A stretch of 64,000 nt of DNA from JANNBN01 sp031430595 (GCA_031430595.1 JANPBU010000010.1:62001-126000), one strand, 5' to 3'; shown: positions 1 to 8,973, counted from the stretch's first letter. The notes: generated by a model not told the origin, from the sequence alone. Made by a program: numbers and translations.

Positions 1-122
1 GCTGCTTCAGTGGTCAACGGTGGGATGTCAGAAATTGCACCGACAAAGGTGGTCTTTCCAACGCCGAATCCTCCGGCGACAACAATTTTTACGGGAATGG
101 GTTTGTTAGAGGGCTCTGACAC
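1..122 (-). CDS. cvnD: Conservon GTPase CvnD, N-terminal fragment
   Basis: This is the first 40 residues of a small Ras-like GTP-binding protein, running off the left edge of the window. The minus strand opens with GTG at 122 and reaches a textbook Walker A/G1 motif (GGFGVGKTT) about 17 residues in. It overlaps the end of the DUF742 gene by 17 bases, which implies translational coupling. In known conservons the CvnD GTPase is the output switch controlled by the CvnA/B/C membrane complex. The three upstream genes in the expected order make the assignment firm, although the switch regions and NKxD motif lie outside the window. Confidence 0.9.
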   Translation of the reverse strand, partial: MSEPSNKPIPVKIVVAGGFGVGKTTFVGAISDIPPLTTEA

Positions 123-528
123 CGTTGATCAACCTTGTGAGGAGGGATACGTCACTTGAAGCGGTTGTTGAGGCCGCGTGGACTTCGAGAAGTCCTTCAC
201 TCACCATGTCGACACAGAGAACCTGCGCTACGCCAACGGGTACGTGTAGTTTGGCCGAAATTTCGGCGATGGAAATGGATTCATGAGCGGTCAACAAAGC
301 AATCTTTGCTTGCTCAAAAAGTAGTTGGGGTTGACGTCGTTCGCCTATCGGCGACAGACTCAGCATGGTCTCGAACTCCAAACGTTCACCGTCTGAAATC
401 GTTCGCCCACCCGTCATCATGTACGCCCTCACGCCGGTGTCAGCGGGTTCAACCTTGGGTTCAGGTCCGCGACTCAGACCCGGGGTATTGATGAACGACC
501 TAATCAGGCCGTCGTTTCCGGGACTCAC
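106..528 (-). CDS. cvnC: DUF742 protein, conservon component CvnC
   Basis: This 140-residue protein matches the DUF742 family. It has the hallmark VRAYMMTGGRT segment at about residues 33-43, followed by a winged-helix-like region (residues about 60-120) in which helices such as ISIAEISAKLHVPVGVAQVL resemble a DNA-binding fold. In conservons it sits between the roadblock protein and the GTPase and is thought to be an adaptor of the membrane complex; direct DNA binding has not been established for the family. It begins 8 bases after the roadblock gene ends and overlaps the start of the GTPase gene. Confidence 0.93.
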   Translation of the reverse strand: MSPGNDGLIRSFINTPGLSRGPEPKVEPADTGVRAYMMTGGRTISDGERLEFETMLSLSPIGERRQPQLLFEQAKIALLTAHESISIAEISAKLHVPVGVAQVLCVDMVSEGLLEVHAASTTASSDVSLLTRLINGVRAL

Positions 529-535
529 AGCGACC

Positions 536-964
536 TTAGATCGTGAGGTTGTTCTTGAGCTCAGTGATGAGCTCAGGAGTCAGCTGGCTACCAACCCGCT
601 GCACAAGAAGGGTGATTTCATACCCAACAAGGCCCAGATCGGCGTTCTTTGCCGCAACGACACCAAGGGCAGAGCCGCCGGAAATGGTCGCAACGAACAG
701 GTAGGCCTGGCGCATTTCGATCAACACCTGGTTGACCCCACCCTTACCGAGCACACGAGCAGCACCGTCTGAGAGTGATCGCATTCCGGTGACGATTGCC
801 GCCATCTTGTCGGCCGACGCTCGGTCAAGGTTCGAAGAGATCGCCATAAGCAATCCATCTGACGAGACAGCGATTGATTGTTCGACACCGACGGTGTCAC
901 TAACAAAGCGGGTCATCAGCCAGTTCACATTGCGAACCTGGCTCGAGATAGTTGTTGCGGTCAT
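536..964 (-). CDS. cvnB: Roadblock/LC7 protein, conservon component CvnB
   Basis: This 142-residue protein has the roadblock/LC7 fold typical of CvnB: a mixed sheet and helix pattern with the conserved block SSDGLLMAISSNLDRASAD near residues 34-52 and a C-terminal helix. Such proteins regulate small GTPases, here most probably the CvnD protein encoded just downstream. It lies 54 bases after the sensor kinase gene and 8 bases before the DUF742 gene, all on the minus strand, so it is part of one four-gene unit. The ATG at 964 gives the family's usual length. Confidence 0.94.
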   Translation of the reverse strand: MTATTISSQVRNVNWLMTRFVSDTVGVEQSIAVSSDGLLMAISSNLDRASADKMAAIVTGMRSLSDGAARVLGKGGVNQVLIEMRQAYLFVATISGGSALGVVAAKNADLGLVGYEITLLVQRVGSQLTPELITELKNNLTI

Positions 965-1018
965 TTCGAGATCCTTGAGTTGAGTGAAGTGGGAGAGAGA
1001 GTGGTCAGGGGTGAAGAA

Positions 1019-3367
1019 TTATTCATTGGGAACTTCCATGTCGGCGAGGTCGCCGGTTTCAGTCGCTGCTGCAGCCGAAGCCATACCGCGTTGCAGGCTG
1101 CCGAGCGTTGAACGAACGTGTTCGGGGTCGTTATCGACACCAAGGGTGCGGTCAGCCTCTGGCCCGGTATCTGGCATCTGCGCACCTCGAACCCGACGAG
1201 TCAATCCGCCTTTAGTTTTTTCGGCAACCACAGTCTTTTCGGCAACCAGAGGTTCGGCAATTGCTTCCAGTTCCGTGTCGACCACAGGTTCGGCCAAGGT
1301 AGCGACCGATCCATGATCACTCAAAAAATCGGTCACACCCGCAGACTGGAGGGAGGATTCATCGGTCAACGAGCCATCCCACAAACCAGCGGTCGACAGT
1401 TCATCGATTGCGTGGTCGGAGGTTGAAAGGTCAGCTTCTTCACCACGACGCAAACCGCTTTGGAAGTTCGAAAGCGACGACTTCACTTCGTCTGGACGAG
1501 ATTCGCTCATTGGCTCATCGGCAACTGCGATAGGTCCGGTATCTGGCAACTGGGCACCACGAATCCGCTTCACGAGCCCAGCGGGAGCCGGACGCAATTC
1601 ACGAACATTGTCGTTGGAGACTGCCCCGACGCCGCCTTCAGGCGTGACAGTCGGAGAAATCGCATCAACTGACACATCGTTGACCGTGTCAACAGTCGCA
1701 GCAGACCAAGAAGCCTGAACTGTCGAAGGTGATGGTGACAGGGCGTCGAATTCTGACATTGGGTCGAATGTTGGATCCATTGGGATGAGGCCATCAACCA
1801 TCGAAGCTGGCAGCACGATTCGAGCGGCAATACCGGCTGTTGCGCTTTCGGCCAGGGTTACTTCGATTCCGTGACGGGCAGCCAAACGGCCGATTACGTT
1901 CAATCCCAGCACCTTGGTTGGGGTGGCATCAAACGCTGCGAACTCGGTGATACGACGGTTTGAGACGTCGAGTTCGATGGCGTTCATTCCGATACCGTCG
2001 TCGGTAACTACCAAAAGGTAGCCATCGGGGCGCTGCTTTCCAATAACCGCCACCCGGGTATCAGGGGCAGAGAAAGCGGTCGAGTTTTCGATGAGTTCGG
2101 CCAAAAGGTGGGCCACGTCACTTACCGCTGCACCCTTTACCTTGCCCGAGTCAAGACCAACAATGTCGACACGGTCGAATGCTTCAATCGCCGACACAGC
2201 GGCACGAACTACGTCGCCAACTTCGACCGGCTCTGACCAGGTTTTGGCTTGATCGGCACCAGCAAGCACCAACAGCGATTCAGCATTTCGACGCATACGG
2301 GTGGTCAAATGGTCAACCCGGAAGAGTTCGTGCAGCTTGTCTGGATCTCGTTCGTTTTGTTCAAGGTCAGTCAACAAAGACAGCGACCGACCAAGCAGTG
2401 TCTGGTTACGACGGGCCAGGTTGACAAGGTTTTCTGAGACGTTACGACGAACACGGGCCTGTTCGGAGGCCAACGAAACTGCGGTGACCTGCATTGAGTT
2501 GAACGCCCGAGCAAGTTCGCCAAGCTCATCGTTTCCGCCAATTTGGATCTCTTCAATCGAAGGAAGCGGTGCATCAATATCGGCGGTCTGTGACTGCTGT
2601 ACCAGGCGAGGAAGGTCCTCAAGCGAAGCCTTGTTTGCCGCCTTGGTAAGCGCAACGATTGGCGTACGAACCGCTCGAGCCACCGAGAAACCGAGCAAAC
2701 CAGACAGGGCGGCCCCGGCAAGGGCGAGCAAACCCAGGAGGCCGAGGCTTCCGCTCACCTGGCTTCGAGTGTCTTTTTCGAGTCGAACCTGCTTGGCAAG
2801 TGCCAGCTCAACGGTCTTATCGATACCGAGACGGTGCTGATCATAGAGTGCGTTCAATTCGGTTTCGAAGGTTGCTTCGCCCTTATTGTTCGTAACTACA
2901 AAGACGTCTTCACGATTTTCCTTTGGCTGCCATCCGGCCTTATACGCTTCGCGCATCTGGGGCACAAACTTGGTGTTGTACACCGTGAAGTACTGCTGAG
3001 CTGCGGCGTACGAGTCTTTCAGGAAGGGCTTGTCAATTTGTGAATCGTTGAGGTTCACCGACCAAAACTTGTACCGCTCGTTGTACTGAGCCTCAAGTTT
3101 GGCGACGTCGCTGACATACTTTTCAAACTGAGGCGAATCGCTTCGCAACATTTGGCTGACGATCAGCTGCGTTTCCACCAGATACGAAGGCGGCGGCAAA
3201 ATATCGGCCACGAGGTCTTTCGTGTCGATGATTTTTGCGTACTCGGGTCCGTTGACCTTCACCTTCTGAAACACGGTGAAGCCGAACCCCGTGAGTGCAG
3301 CAAGCAGCAACAAAGGCGCAACAACTACCGCCACGAGTTTTTGAGAAATACTGAGTCGTCCGAGCAC
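1019..3367 (-). CDS. cvnA: Conservon receptor-like histidine kinase CvnA
   Basis: This 782-residue membrane sensor has a TM helix at residues about 8-30, an extracytoplasmic helical nitrate-sensor-like domain to about 205, a second TM (about 207-230), a HAMP linker, and a helical region with the conservon signature DHLTTRMRRNAE in place of a normal phospho-acceptor histidine box. An HATPase domain follows, with an N box (ELIENSTAF) and G1 box (DDGIGM). The tail after about residue 530 is low-complexity and carries two copies of a short module (RIRGAQLPDTGP and RVRGAQMPDTGP, each followed about 15-20 residues later by a SxLxxxQxG motif). The GTG start at 3367 has AAGGGG six bases upstream. It heads the cvnABCD operon. 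Confidence 0.93.
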   Translation of the reverse strand: MLGRLSISQKLVAVVVAPLLLLAALTGFGFTVFQKVKVNGPEYAKIIDTKDLVADILPPPSYLVETQLIVSQMLRSDSPQFEKYVSDVAKLEAQYNERYKFWSVNLNDSQIDKPFLKDSYAAAQQYFTVYNTKFVPQMREAYKAGWQPKENREDVFVVTNNKGEATFETELNALYDQHRLGIDKTVELALAKQVRLEKDTRSQVSGSLGLLGLLALAGAALSGLLGFSVARAVRTPIVALTKAANKASLEDLPRLVQQSQTADIDAPLPSIEEIQIGGNDELGELARAFNSMQVTAVSLASEQARVRRNVSENLVNLARRNQTLLGRSLSLLTDLEQNERDPDKLHELFRVDHLTTRMRRNAESLLVLAGADQAKTWSEPVEVGDVVRAAVSAIEAFDRVDIVGLDSGKVKGAAVSDVAHLLAELIENSTAFSAPDTRVAVIGKQRPDGYLLVVTDDGIGMNAIELDVSNRRITEFAAFDATPTKVLGLNVIGRLAARHGIEVTLAESATAGIAARIVLPASMVDGLIPMDPTFDPMSEFDALSPSPSTVQASWSAATVDTVNDVSVDAISPTVTPEGGVGAVSNDNVRELRPAPAGLVKRIRGAQLPDTGPIAVADEPMSESRPDEVKSSLSNFQSGLRRGEEADLSTSDHAIDELSTAGLWDGSLTDESSLQSAGVTDFLSDHGSVATLAEPVVDTELEAIAEPLVAEKTVVAEKTKGGLTRRVRGAQMPDTGPEADRTLGVDNDPEHVRSTLGSLQRGMASAAAATETGDLADMEVPNE

Positions 3368-3460
3368 GTTTTGCCCCTTGAAGCGAGGAAGTCAACGACC
3401 ACAATCAGTGCGATTATGGATCGAAGGAATCTTCGGCAGGGACTACGCGCTACTTGACAG

Positions 3461-3865
3461 CTAATTCATTGTTGGTGAATCAATATTTTTCTCGGGGCCA
3501 ACTTTGGGGGTCCAAGACACCCGCGGGGCTTCTTTCCACAGCCGCTCGATGTCGTAAAACTCTCTTACTTCTTGTTGAAATACGTGGACGACCAAAACGC
3601 CGAAATCAATGAGTACCCAGCTCGCATCGGCGAGACCTTCAATCGAGCGGGGTTTTGGCCCGCCAGCCAACTTGATCTGATATTCGATTTCTTCAGCAAT
3701 CGACACCACGAGGCGATTGTTTGGTGCGCTCACGATGACGAAGGCATCGGTAACGGCAAACAGATCACCCATGTCGAGGATGACGGGGTCGGTACCCTTT
3801 TTCTCATCGGCTGCTTGCGCAGCGATTTGGGCCCAGCCAAGAATTTCAGACGTATTGGTGCTCAT
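3461..3865 (-). CDS. rsfS: Ribosome silencing factor RsfS
   Basis: This 134-residue RsfS/Iojap protein binds ribosomal protein L14 and blocks subunit joining when nutrients are scarce. The family blocks DMGDLFAVTDAFVIVSAPNN and the region around ADASWVLIDFGVLVVHVF are clear. An upstream in-frame start at 3895 would overlap nadD; the ATG at 3865 is preferred because AGGGTG lies about six bases before it and it begins one base after the nadD stop. The nadD-rsfS pairing is the usual actinobacterial arrangement. Here proA-proB does not precede nadD. Confidence 0.95.
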   Translation of the reverse strand: MSTNTSEILGWAQIAAQAADEKKGTDPVILDMGDLFAVTDAFVIVSAPNNRLVVSIAEEIEYQIKLAGGPKPRSIEGLADASWVLIDFGVLVVHVFQQEVREFYDIERLWKEAPRVSWTPKVGPEKNIDSPTMN

Positions 3866-3866
3866 G

Positions 3867-4460
3867 TCACCCTGTACGGTACAACCCCCGCTCAACGATC
3901 AATTCGATAACTGCATCGGGAACGAGGAAATCAAGGGGGCGACCCTGCGCCGACATTTCCCTCAGCTCGGTACTACTCAGCTCCAACGCAGGCAACCTGA
4001 TCTCTTCACTCAGCCAGCCGGGGGCCAGTTCGCCCCTCGTTTCTTCACCGGGTCGGTACGCAATTGCGAGCGAACATCGACCGGGTAGTTCGTGCCACCG
4101 CTTCCATGTTTTGAGGTCGTCAACGAGGTCAGAACCAATGATCAGCACAATGCTGCTCCTAGGGTACAAAACATGTAACTGCTCGACGGTGTCTGCGGTG
4201 TACGAGTCACCGCCCCGGGTGATTTCAAGATCGCTTGCTTCGAGTCCAGTTCTACCGGCTACTCCTGCCGCAGTCATTGCCAGTCGATCGGCAGCACTTG
4301 AAATGTGTCGTGACTGGGCTTTTTGCCACGGAACGTTCGCCACCATAAACAGCACCCGGTCGAGCTTCAATTGATGCTGAGCAGCCATTCCCACGGCCAG
4401 ATGGGCGTGGTGGATTGGATCAAACGTGCCGCCGAATAATCCAATTCGCTTGTTCGTCAC
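3867..4460 (-). CDS. nadD: Nicotinate-nucleotide adenylyltransferase
   Basis: This 197-residue enzyme adenylates nicotinate mononucleotide in NAD synthesis. The nucleotidyltransferase motif GGTFDPIHHAH at residues 9-19 and the later LIIGSDLVDDLKTWKRWHEL region are diagnostic, and the length is normal. The gene starts with GTG at 4460 and overlaps the stop of the luciferase-like oxidoreductase gene by four bases (GTGA), so it is co-transcribed with it and with rsfS. The substrate preference (nicotinate rather than nicotinamide mononucleotide) is inferred from the family. Confidence 0.96.
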   Translation of the reverse strand: MTNKRIGLFGGTFDPIHHAHLAVGMAAQHQLKLDRVLFMVANVPWQKAQSRHISSAADRLAMTAAGVAGRTGLEASDLEITRGGDSYTADTVEQLHVLYPRSSIVLIIGSDLVDDLKTWKRWHELPGRCSLAIAYRPGEETRGELAPGWLSEEIRLPALELSSTELREMSAQGRPLDFLVPDAVIELIVERGLYRTG

Positions 4461-5434
4461 GACCCAGCGAGCCGGGCCACGACGGGGGCAAAAGCCTCGA
4501 GGTTGTGAACGACGATGTAGCTGAACCCGTAACGTTCACGACGTTCGATGAGGTCGGCGCAAATTTCGTCAACGGTTCCAACGAGAACAATTGGCATCTG
4601 TTTGGCCTCATCGGGGGTGATTCCGAACATTGGTGCCACACCTGCGTACACCTCATCTCGAGTATCAACTACCTGTTCAACCTGGCACAACACCTGAAGT
4701 TCAATGGAATCGAACCGGTCGCCGGCAGCATCTTTGATCCACCCAATTCGCTCGTCGTAGCGGCTACCAATTGCAGTTTTTGCTGCCTCAACACCGGCGG
4801 TTCCGCTCGACAGTTCAGGGTTAACGCCAATAATCGAGGCAAACCTCGCAGCCGCCCGCAATACTTTCGGGCCACCACCGCCCACAATCATTCGTGGACC
4901 ACCAGAAGTTACCGGCCGAGGAAAGCATTTCGCACCATTGAGTTGGTAATGGGTTCCGCTGTAGGTCACGGAATCTTCGCTCCACAGCGCCTGGATCACT
5001 TCGAGGGCCTCAGTCATTCGTTCCACCCGAACCTTGGGCGAGTCGTGAGTTATGCCGCTTTCGACATAGTCAGTGGTCATCCAGCCTGCGCCCAGGCCAA
5101 ATTCGATTCGTCCAGGAAACATCACGTCCATCGCGGCGACGTCACGGGCAAGCACCAACGGGTGGCGGTAGTCGTTGTCGTACACCAGCGCACCAACGTT
5201 CAGTGTGGTGGTGACCTCGGCTGCAACCGTCAACGGAACAGTCGGGGTCCAGCTTTCGCCGAAATGGTCGGGCATAAACAGGGTCGAGTAGCCAAGCCCC
5301 TCTGCCTTTCTGGCTGCCTCGCGCCAGGCTTCGCCCGTTGGGGCGTTAGAAAGTTGAATACCGAATCGAAACGGATGCACAACGAGAACGTAGTCGCCGA
5401 CCTCCTTGACGCCAAATTGGCTGCGAATCGCCAA
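4457..5434 (-). CDS. Luciferase-like, probably F420-dependent, oxidoreductase
   Basis: This bacterial-luciferase-fold enzyme of about 325 residues has a TIM-barrel pattern: the FRFGIQLS first strand, STLFMPDHFGES, LNVGALVYDNDYRHP, and FGLGAGWMTTDYVESGI. In actinobacteria such proteins usually use coenzyme F420. The substrate cannot be read from sequence. The longest frame opens with TTG at 5434, with no ribosome site; the family normally begins a few residues before FRFG, so GTG at 5380 is a good alternative. It lies 12 bases after dgcN and overlaps nadD by four bases. It is unrelated in sequence detail to the second luciferase-like gene at 52.6 kb. Confidence 0.85.
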   Translation of the reverse strand: MAIRSQFGVKEVGDYVLVVHPFRFGIQLSNAPTGEAWREAARKAEGLGYSTLFMPDHFGESWTPTVPLTVAAEVTTTLNVGALVYDNDYRHPLVLARDVAAMDVMFPGRIEFGLGAGWMTTDYVESGITHDSPKVRVERMTEALEVIQALWSEDSVTYSGTHYQLNGAKCFPRPVTSGGPRMIVGGGGPKVLRAAARFASIIGVNPELSSGTAGVEAAKTAIGSRYDERIGWIKDAAGDRFDSIELQVLCQVEQVVDTRDEVYAGVAPMFGITPDEAKQMPIVLVGTVDEICADLIERRERYGFSYIVVHNLEAFAPVVARLAGS

Positions 5435-5446
5435 GTTGGGCGATAC

Positions 5447-6496
5447 TCACAACCAACCTACGGCGAGCGAGCCCAGTAAACGGTCGGCTCCGAACCTCAC
5501 CACGTCGTCGACGACCAAACCCGTTTCGAGTTCAAGTTGCTCACAGGCTTCACGTGCGGCGCCATCGCTCGACAGGTGAGCGCAATTCAAGGCAATCGCT
5601 CGAACCCTCGGCTTGGTAAAGCCTGGGTTAATCGCAGCGATACCTTCGTAGGCCGCAATCACCGAACTGATCGGCGGAATAAGAAAACCGTCCAGTTGAT
5701 CAAGGTGGGTTTGGCCGGCCCGGTGAACAAGAACCAGATCGGTCGGTTGCCCACCGCGCATAAGCGCAAGCCACGCTGTCGAGCCTGGATGCAGAATTGA
5801 CCCCTGCCCCTCGATCCATTGCACATCAACGTCTGCGTTACGTTCGCACAGCGCCTCAATGGCACCGGTAGCAAAGTCGACCCGCACCGCATCAAGGGGA
5901 ACCCCATCGCCCGAGATCACGATGCCTATCTGGCCCGTGGCGAGAAAGGCCGAACGAAGACCGCTGCGTTGTGCGCTGCGGTGAAGTTCTAACGAGGCAG
6001 TCATCTTCCCGATCGCCATGTCTGTTCCGACCGTCAGCACTCTCCAACAGTTGAGCAACTGCGCCCTGCCCTTTCCGCTGCCCAAACCGGTGGGTTCTTG
6101 ACGAATGTCCCAAATGATGGCTTGCGGACGTTTCGCGGCAGAAAATTCGATATCTTCTGCGTACTTACCATGTAGGCCATTCACAAGGTTCATTCCCGCT
6201 TCGAGACCTACGACAATCTCTTCCCGATACCCCGCCGGAAGTACTCCGCCGCTCGTCGCCACGGCAATCACCAAGGTGTCGGCCCCGAGACCAAGGGCTT
6301 CAGCTACCGAGCTCACAACCGGTACGTCTCTATCGATACCCGTCAGCTCGACCAATGACGACCCCGCAACCGTCTCGTCGATAACCGCAACAACGGCGAA
6401 GTCGCTAAAACGAAGGATGCCGGCCCCCATCTTTCCGTGCCTCGACGTGAGGTATCCGTTCATTAGAAACGCTAAGCGCGCATTAGGGGGGATCAT
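5447..6496 (-). CDS. dgcN: DUF1611 protein, probable D-glutamate N-acetyltransferase (DgcN-like)
   Basis: This 349-residue DUF1611-family protein has an N-terminal Rossmann-like half (FAVVAVIDETVAGSSL, LVIAVATSGGVLP) and a C-terminal P-loop half (VGTDMAIGKMTASLEL at about residue 156). From memory, family members called DgcN acetylate D-glutamate, and the product is racemised by the enolase-superfamily enzyme DgcA. The neighbour directly upstream is exactly such an enzyme, and the two genes share a TGATG junction (ATG at 6496). Together they would feed D-Glu into N-acetyl-L-glutamate. Function is inferred from family plus pairing. Confidence 0.8.
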   Translation of the reverse strand: MIPPNARLAFLMNGYLTSRHGKMGAGILRFSDFAVVAVIDETVAGSSLVELTGIDRDVPVVSSVAEALGLGADTLVIAVATSGGVLPAGYREEIVVGLEAGMNLVNGLHGKYAEDIEFSAAKRPQAIIWDIRQEPTGLGSGKGRAQLLNCWRVLTVGTDMAIGKMTASLELHRSAQRSGLRSAFLATGQIGIVISGDGVPLDAVRVDFATGAIEALCERNADVDVQWIEGQGSILHPGSTAWLALMRGGQPTDLVLVHRAGQTHLDQLDGFLIPPISSVIAAYEGIAAINPGFTKPRVRAIALNCAHLSSDGAAREACEQLELETGLVVDDVVRFGADRLLGSLAVGWL

Positions 6497-7563
6497 CAGA
6501 GACCAGCTTCGGTGGGGGCGGCAAACGAGATTCCGAATCCAGCACCATCGCCGGGATAAACAATTCCGTTACTCAGGCTGAGCCCTACGAACGGATCGTT
6601 GACCAAATTCAGGTGTGAGTCGAGATCGACTTCATCAACCAGCGCCGACATGTGCGCACCTGCCGCGATCGAGAGCGATGACTCGCCCATGCATCCAATC
6701 ATGACCGCCAGCCTATGAGCCCGCGCCGTGTGTATGAGTCGAAAACCTTCGTCGATTCCACCGGCTTTCATCAATTTGAGGTTCACCCCGGCGACACTTC
6801 CCGCAAGACGTGCAACATCGTTACTCGTATGCACGCTTTCATCTGCATAAATCGGAAGTGGGCTTCGCTGCGAAAGCTCACCGAGGTCGGCGTCGTTGTC
6901 AACGGCAAGCGGTTGTTCGATATACGTGACGCCTCGATCGGCAAGCCATCGGGCCATAGTGACCGCGTCAGAAAACGACCAACCTGCGTTGGCGTCGACC
7001 CTCCATTGCGGCGATATGCCAACATCTGTTGCCCCGCGCTGAGCTGCGTTCAGAATGTCTCGATCATAGTCAATCCCATTCACGGATCCCATTTTGACCT
7101 TCAAGATTCGCGCACCAGTTCGCACCAGTACTTCCGACGTTCGTTCCTGCACCACGTCGGGCGGGTTGATCCCGATCGTGACTGATGTCGCTGGGATTAT
7201 CGACCGATCAAGGCCCCATATTCGAAAGAGCGCAAGGCCACATCTCTTACCCAACCAGTCGTAGAGGGCCTGATCGATGGCAAACCGAGTTGCGCTCAGC
7301 ACGCCAACTTCGTCAGCCAATGCAAGAACACTGTGGCGCGCAAGGGGTTCAACATGGGTAACCCGGGGCCGCAAGCAGTCGATGGCCGCTTCACACAGCT
7401 CGGGGGTATCACCCGTGACGTCTGAAGGGGCCATTTCGCCCATTCCGACAATTCCGTCATGCTCAATCGACACAATCACACTGGTTGCGCCAGTGATGGT
7501 GCCTCGACTTATCGTCAGCGCAAAACGTTTCGTGAGTTCGACTCGGCGGGTTGACAATTGCAT
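6496..7563 (-). CDS. dgcA: Enolase-superfamily racemase, probable N-acetyl-D-glutamate racemase (DgcA-like)
   Basis: This 355-residue enzyme of the muconate-lactonizing/dipeptide-epimerase branch has all expected residues: the KxK pair in ILKVKMGS (about residue 156), metal ligands Asp in WRVDANAGW (about 189), Glu in YIEQPL (about 214) and Asp in YADESV (about 239), and the opposing Lys in LKLMKAGG (about 262). Sequence alone would allow L-Ala-D/L-Glu epimerase; pairing with the DUF1611 gene favours the DgcN-DgcA pathway. It is the first gene of the minus-strand unit running to rsfS, divergent from the DAHP synthase gene with 63 bases between the starts. Confidence 0.82.
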   Translation of the reverse strand: MQLSTRRVELTKRFALTISRGTITGATSVIVSIEHDGIVGMGEMAPSDVTGDTPELCEAAIDCLRPRVTHVEPLARHSVLALADEVGVLSATRFAIDQALYDWLGKRCGLALFRIWGLDRSIIPATSVTIGINPPDVVQERTSEVLVRTGARILKVKMGSVNGIDYDRDILNAAQRGATDVGISPQWRVDANAGWSFSDAVTMARWLADRGVTYIEQPLAVDNDADLGELSQRSPLPIYADESVHTSNDVARLAGSVAGVNLKLMKAGGIDEGFRLIHTARAHRLAVMIGCMGESSLSIAAGAHMSALVDEVDLDSHLNLVNDPFVGLSLSNGIVYPGDGAGFGISFAAPTEAGL

Positions 7564-7613
7564 GACTGGCGATCTTTACCGAAACTCGTTCACCGGTGTG
7601 AACCATTGGTCAG

Positions 7614-7619
7614 TAACCT
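7614..7619 (+). promoter_or_regulatory. Putative -10 box for a leaderless DAHP synthase transcript
   Basis: TAACCT lies seven bases before the ATG at 7627 and no strong ribosome site is present. This is the TANNNT to start-codon spacing expected if transcription begins at the A of ATG. Confidence 0.55.
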
Positions 7620-7626
7620 GGAAGCT

Positions 7627-8973
7627 ATGTCCACAAGTTCCTGGTCACCGTCGTCATGGCGTGACTGCACCGTGTTGCAACAACCGCAGTGGCCCGACGT
7701 CGCTCACCTTGATGCTGTCGTTAAACGCCTATCGGGTCTTCCACCCCTAGTGTTCGCTGGTGAAGCTCGGTCCCTGACCACAGCACTTGCTCAGGTTGCA
7801 AACGGTCAAGCGTTCTTGTTACAGGCCGGTGACTGCGCCGAATCATTCCATGACCAATCAGCCGGTTCGATTCGAGAAAAGCTTCGAGTCATTCTTCAAA
7901 TGGCCGCCGTTCTTACCTACTCAGGTGGTTTACCGGTGGTCAAAGTTGGCCGCATTGCCGGGCAATTCGCGAAGCCTCGCTCAGCAGATACCGAACTGGT
8001 TGATGGTTTGATGCTGCCATCGTTCCGCGGTCACATTGTGAACGACGATGGGCCTGACGAAGAAGCTCGCCGACCAGATCCCGAACGACTCATCGCCGCT
8101 TACCATCAGTCGGCCCAAACACTGAATCTGCTTCGAGCCTTCACAAAGGGCGGTTTTGCCGATATCTCACGGGTGCAGGCGTGGAATCAAGAGTTTGTCG
8201 CGCAGTCTCCTGAAGGGCGTCACTACGCCCAAATTGCTGATGGTATCGGCAAGGCTCTGCAATTCATGGCTGCCTGCGGAATTGATCTCACTGCGTCAGC
8301 TCAGCTTCACCAGGTTGATCTGTACACTTCACATGAAGCGTTACTCCTTGGCTACGAAGAAGCCCTCACCCGTATCGACACAACAACTGGCGACTGGTAC
8401 GACTGCTCGGCTCACATGCTGTGGATCGGGGAACGAACCCGACAACTCGACCATGCTCACGTCGAGTTTTTGCGGGGAGTCAAGAACCCAATTGGCTGCA
8501 AGCTCGGCCCGACGGCTACCGCCTCAGAAGCACTTGCCCTCTGCGAGGCACTCAACCCCGACCGAATTCCTGGTCGCCTCACGTTCATTGTTCGTATGGG
8601 TGCTGACAAAATACGAGCCAACCTTCCGTTGCTGCTCGCCCCGATTCGTGACAGTGGTCATCCAGTTGTGTGGGTCAGCGACCCGTGCCACGGAAACACA
8701 TTCACCGCACCATCGGGCCACAAGACACGTAAGTTCGATGATGTGTTGGCCGAGGTTCAGGGCTTCTTCGCCGTATGTCGGGCTGAGGGTGTTCACCCCG
8801 GTGGGTTGCACCTCGAACTTACCGGCGACAATGTCACGGAGTGTTTGGGTGGCTCAGAAAATGTCGAATCTGGACAACTGGCCGATAACTACCAAACCAT
8901 CTGCGACCCTCGCCTCAATGCGCGCCAAAGCATCGACTTGGCGTTCAGAGCCGCTGAACTCTTACGCATCTAA
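7627..8973 (+). CDS. aroG: Class II 3-deoxy-7-phosphoheptulonate (DAHP) synthase
   Basis: This 448-residue class II (plant/mycobacterial type) DAHP synthase catalyses the first step of the shikimate pathway from phosphoenolpyruvate and erythrose 4-phosphate. Class II landmarks are QAFLLQAGDCAESF, KVGRIAGQFAKPRS, LMLPSFRGHIVN, and the C-terminal DPCHGNTF and GGLHLELTGDNVTECLGG blocks with the metal-binding Cys, His and Glu. A longer frame starts at 7558, inside the divergent promoter region; ATG at 7627 gives the usual N-terminus. It is followed three bases later by a TauE-family gene. Confidence 0.96.
   Translation: MSTSSWSPSSWRDCTVLQQPQWPDVAHLDAVVKRLSGLPPLVFAGEARSLTTALAQVANGQAFLLQAGDCAESFHDQSAGSIREKLRVILQMAAVLTYSGGLPVVKVGRIAGQFAKPRSADTELVDGLMLPSFRGHIVNDDGPDEEARRPDPERLIAAYHQSAQTLNLLRAFTKGGFADISRVQAWNQEFVAQSPEGRHYAQIADGIGKALQFMAACGIDLTASAQLHQVDLYTSHEALLLGYEEALTRIDTTTGDWYDCSAHMLWIGERTRQLDHAHVEFLRGVKNPIGCKLGPTATASEALALCEALNPDRIPGRLTFIVRMGADKIRANLPLLLAPIRDSGHPVVWVSDPCHGNTFTAPSGHKTRKFDDVLAEVQGFFAVCRAEGVHPGGLHLELTGDNVTECLGGSENVESGQLADNYQTICDPRLNARQSIDLAFRAAELLRI

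Noticed and set aside
474..490. ctcagacccggggt in the DUF742 gene as another copy of the dispersed repeat
   Set aside because: Only the first nine bases match; the rest does not align and the reading frame differs from the other coding copies.
4415..5479. Open frame of 354 codons on the plus strand
   Set aside because: It lies wholly opposite the luciferase-like oxidoreductase and part of nadD; its translation is rich in His, Arg, Cys and Asn with no domain, as expected for the shadow of real genes.
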